Shown piece by piece: positions 14,561 through 21,857 of a stretch of DNA of 31,895 nt. Each line of letters begins with the position of its first letter. The first letter of the stretch is position 1. The stretch spans positions 1-31,895 of the forward strand of contig JAUQYY010000370.1 in assembly GCA_030587505.1 (NCBI GenBank), read 5' to 3'. Source of the stretch: Candidatus Sigynarchaeota archaeon (GTDB taxonomy: Archaea > Asgardarchaeota > Jordarchaeia > Jordarchaeales > Jordarchaeaceae). The position numbers and the translations under genes are program-made. The notes under the pieces are model-generated. The model worked only from the letters and a program-made list of their open reading frames with translations, ran no database searches and was not told where the DNA came from.

Positions 14561-14971
14561 TTACGGAGTTGTGTCGATAAGCCCCGTTTCGATGGCGGGA
14601 GTGTATTTGTGCTTGTTGGTGGTTAGCAGTTTTTTGGCTTTTTTTAGGGTTGCTGTGGCTACTATGTAGGCTTCTTCTACATCGAGTTGGAGGGAGTTTA
14701 AGATGCGGCCTGCGTCGAGAGCGATTCCGATGTCGCATACGACTATGTTTACGTTTAGGGTTTGTTTTAGGACTGCTAGCATTAGGTCTATGTATTCGTC
14801 TTTTCCGGCTTGGAGGCACTTTGAGGCGAAGAAGGTGAGGGTGATTGTGGGGATGTATATTTTGCCTCCTTCGTTTTTGGTTTTTTCCCAGATTTTGAGG
14901 GCTTCGCTGTTTTCTTCTATTAGGCTTAAGAGAAAAGACGAATCCGCGACTAGAGTCAAGAATTTCACCAT
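14561..14971 (-). CDS. PIN-domain protein, active site partly altered
   Basis: The 136-residue protein starts with LVADSSFLLSL, which carries the first PIN aspartate. It has IYIPTITLTFFASKCL, where the family usually has a glutamate, and near the end DVEEAYIVATATLKKAKKLL followed by TTNKHKY in place of the usual TRDxDF. The fold fits VapC-type or rRNA-processing (Nob1/Fcf1-type) nucleases, but one or two metal-binding acids are not at their normal places, so activity is doubtful. No antitoxin-like gene is adjacent. A TATA box (TTTTATTTAA, about 15020-15029) gives it its own promoter. Confidence 0.7.
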   Translation of the reverse strand: MVKFLTLVADSSFLLSLIEENSEALKIWEKTKNEGGKIYIPTITLTFFASKCLQAGKDEYIDLMLAVLKQTLNVNIVVCDIGIALDAGRILNSLQLDVEEAYIVATATLKKAKKLLTTNKHKYTPAIETGLIDTTP

Positions 14972-15081
14972 ACTGGCTTGTCGGATTGAGGTTTGGCTAA
15001 GCGATTCATAGGTGAATGGTTAAATAAAAGCGTTGCGGGAGCGTCGGAGGGGGTGCTTTCGGGGAAAGAGATTGTGGGAGA

Positions 15082-15837
15082 TTAGAGGTTGTCTCCGCAG
15101 CCGCAGAAGATTTCGTGGAGGAGGTCGAGGAGCTCGTCGTATCCTTCGCGGCTTTTTATTGAGGTTGCGATTACTCTCACTGAGGGTCTTACGTTTTTTA
15201 TGATTTTTAGTGTGTCTAGTACCATGTCGGTTATTACGCCGCTTTGTTCTGTGGTTGTTATTTTGTCTTTGAGCAGTTCGGGTTCGTTGAACATTCCGAG
15301 GAGTTCTTTGGATTTTAGGAGGTCTGATTTGTGTAGGACGGTTATTAGGCTTATTCCGAGTTGAATCTGGATCGCCATGCTCATTAGGAGTGCGACGACG
15401 AACCCTGAGACCGTGGGGGAGGTGTCTGCACCCAGGAGGAAGATTCCGCATACACGCATTTCGCGTTGGAGTTTTTTCATGAAGAGGGCTCCGGTTGGTT
15501 TGAAGGCGAAGACTTCTAGTTGTCCTGGTAGGTCGATGAGTATGAAGTCAGCTTCGGTTTTGTTCATTTCGTCTAGTATTTGGTCGGACATATCGTATAT
15601 CATCTGGCTGGCTCTTATTATGGAGGCGTTTGGGCCAATGTGTTCTTTTTTCATTATGTCTGTGACTCGGAAGAAGTTTCGGATGTCGAAGTCTGGGGTG
15701 TAGGGTAGGTATTCTGCTCCGGCGTCTAGGTTAAAGATTTTTACAGTATAGTCTTTTTCTGTTAGGAATTCGCTGAAGCTTCCGGCGAGTGAGGGTTTTC
15801 CTGATCCAGCGGGTCCCAGGAACGGAACGGCTAACAT
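15082..15837 (-). CDS. GPN-loop GTPase with a changed Walker A motif
   Basis: The 251-residue archaeal GPN-loop protein is related to eukaryotic GPN1-3, which assist RNA polymerase assembly. It has the signature HIGPNASII, FILIDLPGQLEVFAF (switch II) and the guanine motif LHKSDLL. The P-loop reads GPAGSGKPS: the threonine or serine that binds Mg after the lysine is proline, through a CCC codon. It lies downstream of eL33 and near rpoB, matching a polymerase or translation context. The C-terminus has CGCG. A lost Mg ligand could weaken GTP hydrolysis; this could also be a sequencing error. Confidence 0.9.
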   Translation of the reverse strand: MLAVPFLGPAGSGKPSLAGSFSEFLTEKDYTVKIFNLDAGAEYLPYTPDFDIRNFFRVTDIMKKEHIGPNASIIRASQMIYDMSDQILDEMNKTEADFILIDLPGQLEVFAFKPTGALFMKKLQREMRVCGIFLLGADTSPTVSGFVVALLMSMAIQIQLGISLITVLHKSDLLKSKELLGMFNEPELLKDKITTTEQSGVITDMVLDTLKIIKNVRPSVRVIATSIKSREGYDELLDLLHEIFCGCGDNL

Positions 15838-15987
15838 GTTTGTGGTACCCCCTGCTCGGCTTTGATTTAAAACTTAGTTTTCTTTTCTTCTATGGTTTTA
15901 TTTTATTAGTGAAAAGTTTATTTTTTGCACCACTATGATGGGAGGTTCAGAGAGTTTTTAACCTTTTCCTAGGCTTGGGTATCGGTC

Positions 15988-16021
15988 CTGCTTTATGGGC
16001 GGAGGCGCCTCCATAAGGCAG
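15988..16021. repeat. Strong stem-loop between eL33 and the GPN gene
   Basis: CTGCTTTATGG (15988-15998) and CCATAAGGCAG (16011-16021) pair over 11 bp with one wobble. The 12-base loop can fold further (GGCG-GAGG-CGCC). It follows the eL33 stop on the minus strand and may be a transcript 3'-end or processing structure, or a protein site. Confidence 0.55.
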
Positions 16022-16069
16022 CAAAACGAGAAGTGGAATATGCTTTTTAGGGATTTGATTCGGGGTGTT

Positions 16070-16354
16070 TTAGGCTAGTTTTACTTCTGTTCCGATTGCT
16101 TGACCGGGTAGTCCTTTTTCGAATCGGGCTCTTACTACTCCTTTTTTGCCGTGGACTCGGGTTATTTTTCCTTTCAGGATTTTTCCGGACGCTGACTGCC
16201 ATGTTACTGTTCTGCCTATGAACTTGGCGGCGTCTTTATCCGAATCAACCCCGTTAATTTTGATTAGCATGTACTTGTTTTTTTGAGTGCGTCTACCGCG
16301 TACGTAGTTGAGGATGACGCATTTTCTGCTTCCGATGACCGTGCTTTCGGACAT
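16070..16354 (-). CDS. rpl35ae: Ribosomal protein eL33 (L35Ae)
   Basis: The 94-residue large-subunit protein found in archaea and eukaryotes. It has VILNYVRGRRTQKNKYMLIK, AAKFIGRTVTWQSASGKILK, GKITRVHGKKGVVRARFEKG and a C-terminal LPGQAIGTEVKL. The ATG at 16354 follows AAAGGTG; an in-frame GTG at 16363 lies inside that ribosome site. It is probably transcribed alone or with the GPN gene. Confidence 0.96.
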   Translation of the reverse strand: MSESTVIGSRKCVILNYVRGRRTQKNKYMLIKINGVDSDKDAAKFIGRTVTWQSASGKILKGKITRVHGKKGVVRARFEKGLPGQAIGTEVKLA

Positions 16355-16549
16355 TTGAGGCACCTTTCGTTGCTGTGTCGTGGGTTAATGAACATTTTTC
16401 TTTAAAAAGGATTTTGGTTTGTCCATAAAAAGGTTGTGTAATCATCCCTGCTAGACCTGTTCCGACTTTTAGTTTTTAGCTGTAAGCAAGGGGTTGTGCG
16501 AGGATTCGTTGATTCGATTGGTTGATTGTTGTTCGAGATTTGCGAAACA

Positions 16550-16770
16550 TTTAATACCTTGTTTTTATTAGTGAGTGAATACCATTGTTAGGTGGTTTGG
16601 TTTGGTGATGCCCTGCCAATATCAATTAACTGGACACAAGTGTGGTGGTTGCTGCCAATTTACGTGACTTCAGGCTTCCACCATGCTGTTACTTTTAGTT
16701 TGAGTTTTACTTCTGAGAACAGATACAGCAAGATACCCAACAAAAAACTGTTTTTTGGAGGATGTGAACA
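16550..16770 (+). promoter_or_regulatory. Promoter and long leader of the aspartate/aromatic operon, with two small ORFs
   Basis: TTTAATACC (16550-16558) is a TATA-like box that predicts a start near 16580 and a leader of about 190 bases before aspartate kinase. Two overlapping small frames lie in the leader. A 19-residue, cysteine-rich one is at 16608-16667 (MPCQYQLTGHKCGGCCQFT) with GGTG before its ATG. A 60-residue one (GTG 16592 to 16774) has its stop overlapping the GTG start of the kinase. Either could be a leader peptide or couple translation to the operon. The 390 bases from eL33 hold no other gene. Confidence 0.4.
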
Positions 16771-18003
16771 GTGAGTGCAGATAACACCATAGTTGTTAAG
16801 TTTGGCGGTTCGTGTCTGTCGAACAGTGAGGATCTGAGAACGGCTGCGAGAATGGTAGCGGCGGAGACGGGTAGGGGAAGAGGCGTGGTGGTGGTTGTTT
16901 CCGCCCTTAAGGGGACAACGGATCAGTTGTTGCGCCTGGCTCAGGGATCCACCGAGGGGAACATAAGCTCCGCGGAGCTTGACGAGATACTGTCCATGGG
17001 AGAACGTATAGCCGCACGTTTGATGGCCACAGCGTTGAACTCCGCTGGGGTTAAGAGTGTCGTTGTGGACCCGTACTCGGAGTATTGGCCGATAATCACG
17101 GATAGCCACTTTGGGAACGCCAACCCGCTGGTTCAGGAGACGAAGAAGGCGGTCAACGAGAAACTGGCTCCGCTGATAGAGCAGCGTGTGGTTCCGGTGG
17201 TGTGCGGATTTCTGGGAAAAGACACTAAGGGCCGAATTACGACTCTGGGGCGCGGTGGAAGTGACACGTCTGCTGTTCTGATTGGAAACTGCCTCGGAGT
17301 TAAGGAGGTTATCCTCGTCAAGGACGTGGAGGGTGTTCTCACGGGTGACCCGGACCTCGTGGACAGAACGGCTCTCATAGAGTCTCTGAACACGGAGGAG
17401 GTTGCCAGGCTTACCTCGGCTGGAGCGAAGATAATTCACCCAAAGGCTTTGTGGTTCAAGTCTAGGGATATGGTGATCCGCATCGTGGGTTTCAAGAACG
17501 GGGACCTGTCCGCGTCGGGAACGGTGATTACTGGAGCGGGTTTTCCAGAGTTACAGGTTCTAGCTAATGAGAACCACGTTTCTATGATTACCATAGTAGG
17601 GGAAGAATCGACCAAGCCTGATGCGGTGTCTTCGATTCTATCGGCAGTAAGGGAGGCTGACGGAAAAATTTTGTCCGCGGCTTTGGAACCGTTATCTCTG
17701 ATACTCTACGTTTCCGACGGAGATACTAGAAAAGTGGTCAACGCTATTCATGAAAGAATCCGGGGAAAAAGGCTGGGTAAGGCGGTTTCGCTTTTCGAGA
17801 ATCTTTCGATGATTACGGTTAAAGGCGTGAATCTTGAAACCTCGCCGGGTATCGTGGACAGTGTCACGGATCTCCTCGGAAAGGCGAATATTAACATTTT
17901 CGGAATTCTGACCATAAGCTCAAGTGTGAGGATTTTTGTTAGTTGGAAAGAGAAGGAGAAGGCGGTTGAGCTGATTAAAACAAATCTGGAGGTTAAGGAT
18001 TGA
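16771..18003 (+). CDS. lysC: Aspartate kinase
   Basis: The 410-residue enzyme phosphorylates aspartate, first step toward lysine, threonine, methionine and, in this operon, the aromatic precursor. It has VVKFGGSCLSN at the N-terminus, VVVSALKGTTDQLL, the catalytic LGRGGSDTSAVLIGN and two C-terminal ACT domains (about residues 270-335 and 345-405) for feedback control by amino acids. The start is GTG at 16771 after TTGGAGGATG. Its stop overlaps the asd start, so the two are translationally coupled. Confidence 0.96.
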   Translation: MSADNTIVVKFGGSCLSNSEDLRTAARMVAAETGRGRGVVVVVSALKGTTDQLLRLAQGSTEGNISSAELDEILSMGERIAARLMATALNSAGVKSVVVDPYSEYWPIITDSHFGNANPLVQETKKAVNEKLAPLIEQRVVPVVCGFLGKDTKGRITTLGRGGSDTSAVLIGNCLGVKEVILVKDVEGVLTGDPDLVDRTALIESLNTEEVARLTSAGAKIIHPKALWFKSRDMVIRIVGFKNGDLSASGTVITGAGFPELQVLANENHVSMITIVGEESTKPDAVSSILSAVREADGKILSAALEPLSLILYVSDGDTRKVVNAIHERIRGKRLGKAVSLFENLSMITVKGVNLETSPGIVDSVTDLLGKANINIFGILTISSSVRIFVSWKEKEKAVELIKTNLEVKD

Positions 18004-19061
18004 AGAAGATAGATGTTTCGATTTTGGGTTGTACGGGAACGGTTGGCCAGAGACTGATTGAAATGCTTCACGACCACCCTTGGTTCAACATTGTATCGTT
18101 AGCAGCCTCAGAGAGGTCGGCAGGTAAAGCCTACAAGGATGCGGCTATAAACTGGTACCTACCTATGGATATTCCCGAAGACCTGAAAGACGTGACCGTG
18201 GTTAACACAATACCGAGTGAGGCGGAGGCCCCTCTCGTTTTCTCTGCCCTGCCCTCGGATATAGCGAAGAACGTTGAGGGTAAGTTCGCCGAGGCGGGGT
18301 GCGCGGTTACCAGTAATGCAAGCGCCTACAGAATGGAAGACGATGTCCCACTGATTATTCCTGAGGTAAACGCGGATCATCTGCAGTTGATAGATGTCCA
18401 GAGAGAAAACAGAGAGTGGAGCGGATACATAGTCACTGACCCTAACTGCACCACCATTGGCTTAGCTATGGTACTTAAGCCGATTCACAACCGCTTCAAA
18501 ATCGACACAGTCTACGTGAGCACGATGCAAGCAATTTCGGGAGCGGGGCTTCCCGGTGTACCCGGACTAATGATTACAGATAACGTGATTCCTTACATCA
18601 AAGGAGAGGAGCAGAAAGTGATAACGGAAACGTGTAAAATTCTGGGCGAAATTCAGAATAAGAGGGTCAAGTTTGCGGACATTAAGATAGATGCTTCGTG
18701 TAACAGGGTGCCGGTGGTTGACGGGCACACCGAATCGGTTTTCATTAGAACCAAGGAGCCAGTGGATGTTGACGAAGCTAGAAAAATCCTCAGTGGTTTT
18801 CAGGGTGAGCCCCAAAAACTGAACCTGCCCTCCGCTCCGAAGAAGCCGATAATAGTTAGGGACGAGGAGAATCGACCGCAGCCAAGGTTGGACCGCATGG
18901 CGGGCACGGTTCCAGGAATGAGTGTAACCGTGGGAAGGCTAAGACAGGGCTTCGACGAGAATACGCTGCTTTTGACACTTATCAGCCACAACACGATAAG
19001 AGGCGCGGCAGGAGCAGTTGTGCTGAACGCTGAGCTGCTGTGCGCAAGAAATCTTCTCTGA
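18000..19061 (+). CDS. asd: Aspartate-semialdehyde dehydrogenase (archaeal/fungal class)
   Basis: The 353-residue enzyme reduces aspartyl phosphate to aspartate semialdehyde with NADPH. It has the nucleotide motif GCTGTVGQRL at residues 10-19, the active cysteine C150 in TDPNCTT and a late basic HTESVF segment for substrate binding. The start is a TTG overlapping the kinase stop, preceded by GGAGGTTAAGG. In this operon its product feeds ADH synthase as well as the threonine/lysine branches. Confidence 0.96.
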   Translation: MKKIDVSILGCTGTVGQRLIEMLHDHPWFNIVSLAASERSAGKAYKDAAINWYLPMDIPEDLKDVTVVNTIPSEAEAPLVFSALPSDIAKNVEGKFAEAGCAVTSNASAYRMEDDVPLIIPEVNADHLQLIDVQRENREWSGYIVTDPNCTTIGLAMVLKPIHNRFKIDTVYVSTMQAISGAGLPGVPGLMITDNVIPYIKGEEQKVITETCKILGEIQNKRVKFADIKIDASCNRVPVVDGHTESVFIRTKEPVDVDEARKILSGFQGEPQKLNLPSAPKKPIIVRDEENRPQPRLDRMAGTVPGMSVTVGRLRQGFDENTLLLTLISHNTIRGAAGAVVLNAELLCARNLL

Positions 19062-19071
19062 GGTGATAAGA

Positions 19072-19857
19072 ATGAAGGGAAAGGAGGTCAGACTTAGCAG
19101 AATAATGGAAGAGGGTAAGTCCGTGGTGATTCCCATGGATCACGGCGTTACCAACGGACCCATTAGGGGGCTTGAGAACATACGTGAAATGGTCGAAATG
19201 GTTTCAAGGGGTGGAGCCACCGCGGTGTTGCTTCATAAGGGCATCTTGAAGCAGTTAGAGAAGGTTCCTGGCTGCGGATTGATTATGCACCTCTCGGGGA
19301 GCACGGCACTGGGCCCAGACCCGAACTGGAAAGTCACCGTCGGAACAGTCGAAGAAGCAATCAAGCTGGGAGTGGATGCGGTTTCCATACACGTCAATGT
19401 GGGCAGCGAGAAGGAGCCAGAAATGCTGAAGGATCTTGGAAGGGCAGCGAGGGACTGCGAAGACTGGGGGATGCCGCTGATTGCGATGATGTACCCCCGA
19501 GGAAAAAACATCGACTCGTTAGACCCGACGGCCATCGCACACGCCTCTAGAATAGGCGCAGAGCTAGGAGCAGACATCATAAAGACCCCGTTCACTGGGA
19601 AAGTGGAAACGTTCAGGAAGGTGGTTGAGGGTTGCCCGGCACCCATCATAATTGCGGGGGGGCCCAAGACAGAGACGGATCGTGAAACCCTGCAGATGGT
19701 GAGAGACGCCATGGATGCGGGGGCAATAGGTGTGGCGATGGGAAGAAACGCGTTTCAACACCAGAAACCAACGGCGATTGTGAAGGCTGTTTCAGAAATA
19801 GTGAAGAACGACGCCTCTGTTGACGAGGCTCTACAGGTTCTGAGGTCGACGGAATGA
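19072..19857 (+). CDS. aroA': 2-amino-3,7-dideoxy-D-threo-hept-6-ulosonate synthase (ADH synthase)
   Basis: The 261-residue class I aldolase-like enzyme of the archaeal aromatic route condenses aspartate semialdehyde with a C6 sugar-phosphate (6-deoxy-5-ketofructose 1-phosphate). PMDHGVTNGP is near the N-terminus. The Schiff-base lysine is K171 in ADIIKTPFTG. The phosphate-binding end is IIIAGGPKT and GVAMGRN. The ATG at 19072 follows GAGGTGAT; a GTG at 19063 lies inside that site. This replaces the DAHP synthase step of bacteria. No gene for DKFP synthesis is visible in the window. Confidence 0.95.
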   Translation: MKGKEVRLSRIMEEGKSVVIPMDHGVTNGPIRGLENIREMVEMVSRGGATAVLLHKGILKQLEKVPGCGLIMHLSGSTALGPDPNWKVTVGTVEEAIKLGVDAVSIHVNVGSEKEPEMLKDLGRAARDCEDWGMPLIAMMYPRGKNIDSLDPTAIAHASRIGAELGADIIKTPFTGKVETFRKVVEGCPAPIIIAGGPKTETDRETLQMVRDAMDAGAIGVAMGRNAFQHQKPTAIVKAVSEIVKNDASVDEALQVLRSTE

Positions 19858-20939
19858 TGAAAAAGATAATAGTGCGTCTGGAGGGTAACTGGGAAGACGT
19901 GAAAGAAACAGCGATAGCTTCGATGACAGGCGGGGTAAACACCTTCATGGCTGGGAAGCAGATCATACCTCGGCTCAGGGAGCTGGGTTCCGTGACCATT
20001 TTTTCCTTCTCAGAAAGCTCTGAACCAGACGTGCTGCTCACAACCGAAACCAGTCCCGAAAGAATTTCAGAAATCATGAAGCAGGAGAAACACGTTGCCA
20101 GCTGGGTGACAATCAAGACGAAAGAGGACGAAGACACGGTCATAGAACTCTCAAAGATAGGAGTACCTTATATTATTGTAAGCGCGGAAGATTGGAAAAT
20201 AATACCGTTGGAAAACCTAATTGCAGAACTCCACAAGTCAAACACAGAACTGTACGCGGAGGCTGAGAGCGTAGAGGAAGCGAAAACCCTTTTCCAAACG
20301 CTAGAGCTAGGAGTAGACGGTGTGATTTTCACACCCAAAGCCGCAGAGGAAATATCAGAACTCGGGAAATTAATCGAAGCCACCGCAAAGATTGACTTGA
20401 CAACAGCAAAAGTGGTCGAGGTAAGGGAGGTTGGATCAGGGGATCGGGTTTGCATAGACACCTGCTCACTTCTCAGGGAAGGAGAAGGAATGCTGGTGGG
20501 CAGCCAGTCACAGGGATTATTCCTAGTGCACAGTGAAACACTTCAAACGGAGTTCGCAGCTCCTAGACCGTTCAGGGTGAATGCAGGAGCAGTCCATGCA
20601 TACGTTTTGATGGCCGATGGGAAAACAAAATATCTCTCAGAACTCGAGGCGGGGGACAATGTCCTCGCAGTCAATTATCGGGGGGAATGCCGAGAGGTCG
20701 TGGTTGGACGGGTGAAGATAGAGAGGAGACCCCTACTACTCATAAAGGCGGAGCTAAACGGGGCGGAAACAATTCTTAAGACTCTGGTTCAAAACGCGGA
20801 AACGGTGAACCTCGTAGCCAAGGATGGGAGCCCCGTTTCGGTCGCAAGACTGGAGCAGGGAACCGAAATTTTGGTGTACACGATTACCGGCGGACGCCAC
20901 TTCGGAAAAACCGTAGAGGAAACAATAATAGAAAAGTAA
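19854..20939 (+). CDS. aroB': 3-dehydroquinate synthase II
   Basis: The 361-residue archaeal enzyme oxidatively deaminates and cyclises the ADH synthase product to 3-dehydroquinate with NAD. Family blocks are VGSGDRVCIDTCSLLREGEG, MLVGSQSQGLFLVHSETLQT, RPFRVNAGAVHAYVL and the ending TEILVYTITGGRHFGKTVEE. It starts with ATGATG overlapping the previous stop, so it is coupled to ADH synthase. Its product is the substrate of AroD, coded in the opposite-strand operon 9 kb away. Confidence 0.96.
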   Translation: MMKKIIVRLEGNWEDVKETAIASMTGGVNTFMAGKQIIPRLRELGSVTIFSFSESSEPDVLLTTETSPERISEIMKQEKHVASWVTIKTKEDEDTVIELSKIGVPYIIVSAEDWKIIPLENLIAELHKSNTELYAEAESVEEAKTLFQTLELGVDGVIFTPKAAEEISELGKLIEATAKIDLTTAKVVEVREVGSGDRVCIDTCSLLREGEGMLVGSQSQGLFLVHSETLQTEFAAPRPFRVNAGAVHAYVLMADGKTKYLSELEAGDNVLAVNYRGECREVVVGRVKIERRPLLLIKAELNGAETILKTLVQNAETVNLVAKDGSPVSVARLEQGTEILVYTITGGRHFGKTVEETIIEK

Positions 20940-20975
20940 GCGTACACGGAGGGAAACTGTCAAAACCCCGCTAAG

Positions 20976-21464
20976 CTAATCGAGTACAGCACCGAGTTCG
21001 AGGAGCAGAGTAGTGGGTTCGAGCCTGAGCCGTCTGTACGCGTCCTCAACCAGCTTCAGAATACCGGGTGATCCTCGGCCTAGGTAGAGTAAATGGCTCT
21101 CACACTCTCTTCTACAGTCGCTGGCACCAAATCTCTTGCAAACAATTTCTGCATCGCTTTTTAGCTCTCTTACAACATCATGTTCCTTATTCTCAGAAGT
21201 TTCGGCGAAAACAACACCCACAACTCGGGAGGCGCTGCTTGAGAGAAAATAGTCGATGTGCCAGAAATTCTTCTTTTTATCCGAAAGATGCCTGATTATT
21301 CTCCCCATCAAACCAGTAGGACCCTTGCCCAAGGCGGAGCCCACGTAAACGTAAAATCCGGCGGGGAAACTAACTCTACCCAGCTTACCGATTCGAATCA
21401 GCGCTTCGGATTCCAACACTATTAGTAGAGAGTAGACACCCTTCAGATCAGGCTTCATAGTCAT
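20976..21464 (-). CDS. DUF123 (GIY-YIG-like) protein
   Basis: The 162-residue protein matches the DUF123 family, often fused to endonuclease III. It has KGVYSLLIVLES, IRIGKLGRVSFPAGFYVYVG, RIIRHLSDKKKNFWHIDYFL, and a late FGASDCRRECESHLLYLGRG with conserved cysteines and histidine. The core resembles the GIY-YIG nuclease fold. Biological role is unknown. ATGs at 21464 and 21458 and a GTG at 21473 are all possible starts; none has a clear ribosome site. Confidence 0.88.
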   Translation of the reverse strand: MTMKPDLKGVYSLLIVLESEALIRIGKLGRVSFPAGFYVYVGSALGKGPTGLMGRIIRHLSDKKKNFWHIDYFLSSSASRVVGVVFAETSENKEHDVVRELKSDAEIVCKRFGASDCRRECESHLLYLGRGSPGILKLVEDAYRRLRLEPTTLLLELGAVLD

Positions 21465-21639
21465 TACGGCCACTTTGTCAGATTAGAGGGAGAGAGAGCA
21501 CTACCGAATTCAAAGAGGTTTTCCTGTCTCAGCGTAACTATAATCAATCATCCCAAAAAGGTCATTCTTGCCGGATTGCTTCATCGATTTCAGGCAAGTA
21601 TAGATTAGGCTATCTCCCCTTTTTAACGTATCCCCTAAG

Positions 21640-21656
21640 CGGATTAAACTAATCCG
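21640..21656. promoter_or_regulatory. Perfect palindrome in a divergent promoter region
   Basis: CGGATTA-AAC-TAATCCG is a 7-bp inverted repeat in the gap between the divergent DUF123 and coiled-coil genes. Its form fits a dimeric-repressor operator. The regulator is unknown. Confidence 0.4.
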
Positions 21657-21795
21657 TTGCCCTATTCAGCTGCCCCCGTACGCAGGGAACTGATACTCGA
21701 AAATTTGCATGGTATAGGGGTTAGTAACTTGGAATTGTTAGGTTTGCTTGTTTAAATGAAACCATATTTTTCTGATTTCGCTACTCTTTGTAAAA

Positions 21796-21805
21796 CTTTA
21801 AATGG
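21796..21805 (+). promoter_or_regulatory. TATA box of the coiled-coil gene
   Basis: CTTTAAATGG predicts a start near 21826. That is downstream of an in-frame ATG at 21756 and upstream of the AAGGAGG (21844-21850) before the ATG at 21858, so it settles the start. Confidence 0.55.
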
Positions 21806-21857
21806 TTTCGATTCTAATTCTTTAATTAACGTATACTTCTCCCAAGGAGGCAGTAGG

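Noticed and set aside
16440..16600. Riboswitch before aspartate kinase
   Set aside because: No conserved aptamer pattern was recognised, and much of this stretch lies before the predicted transcription start.
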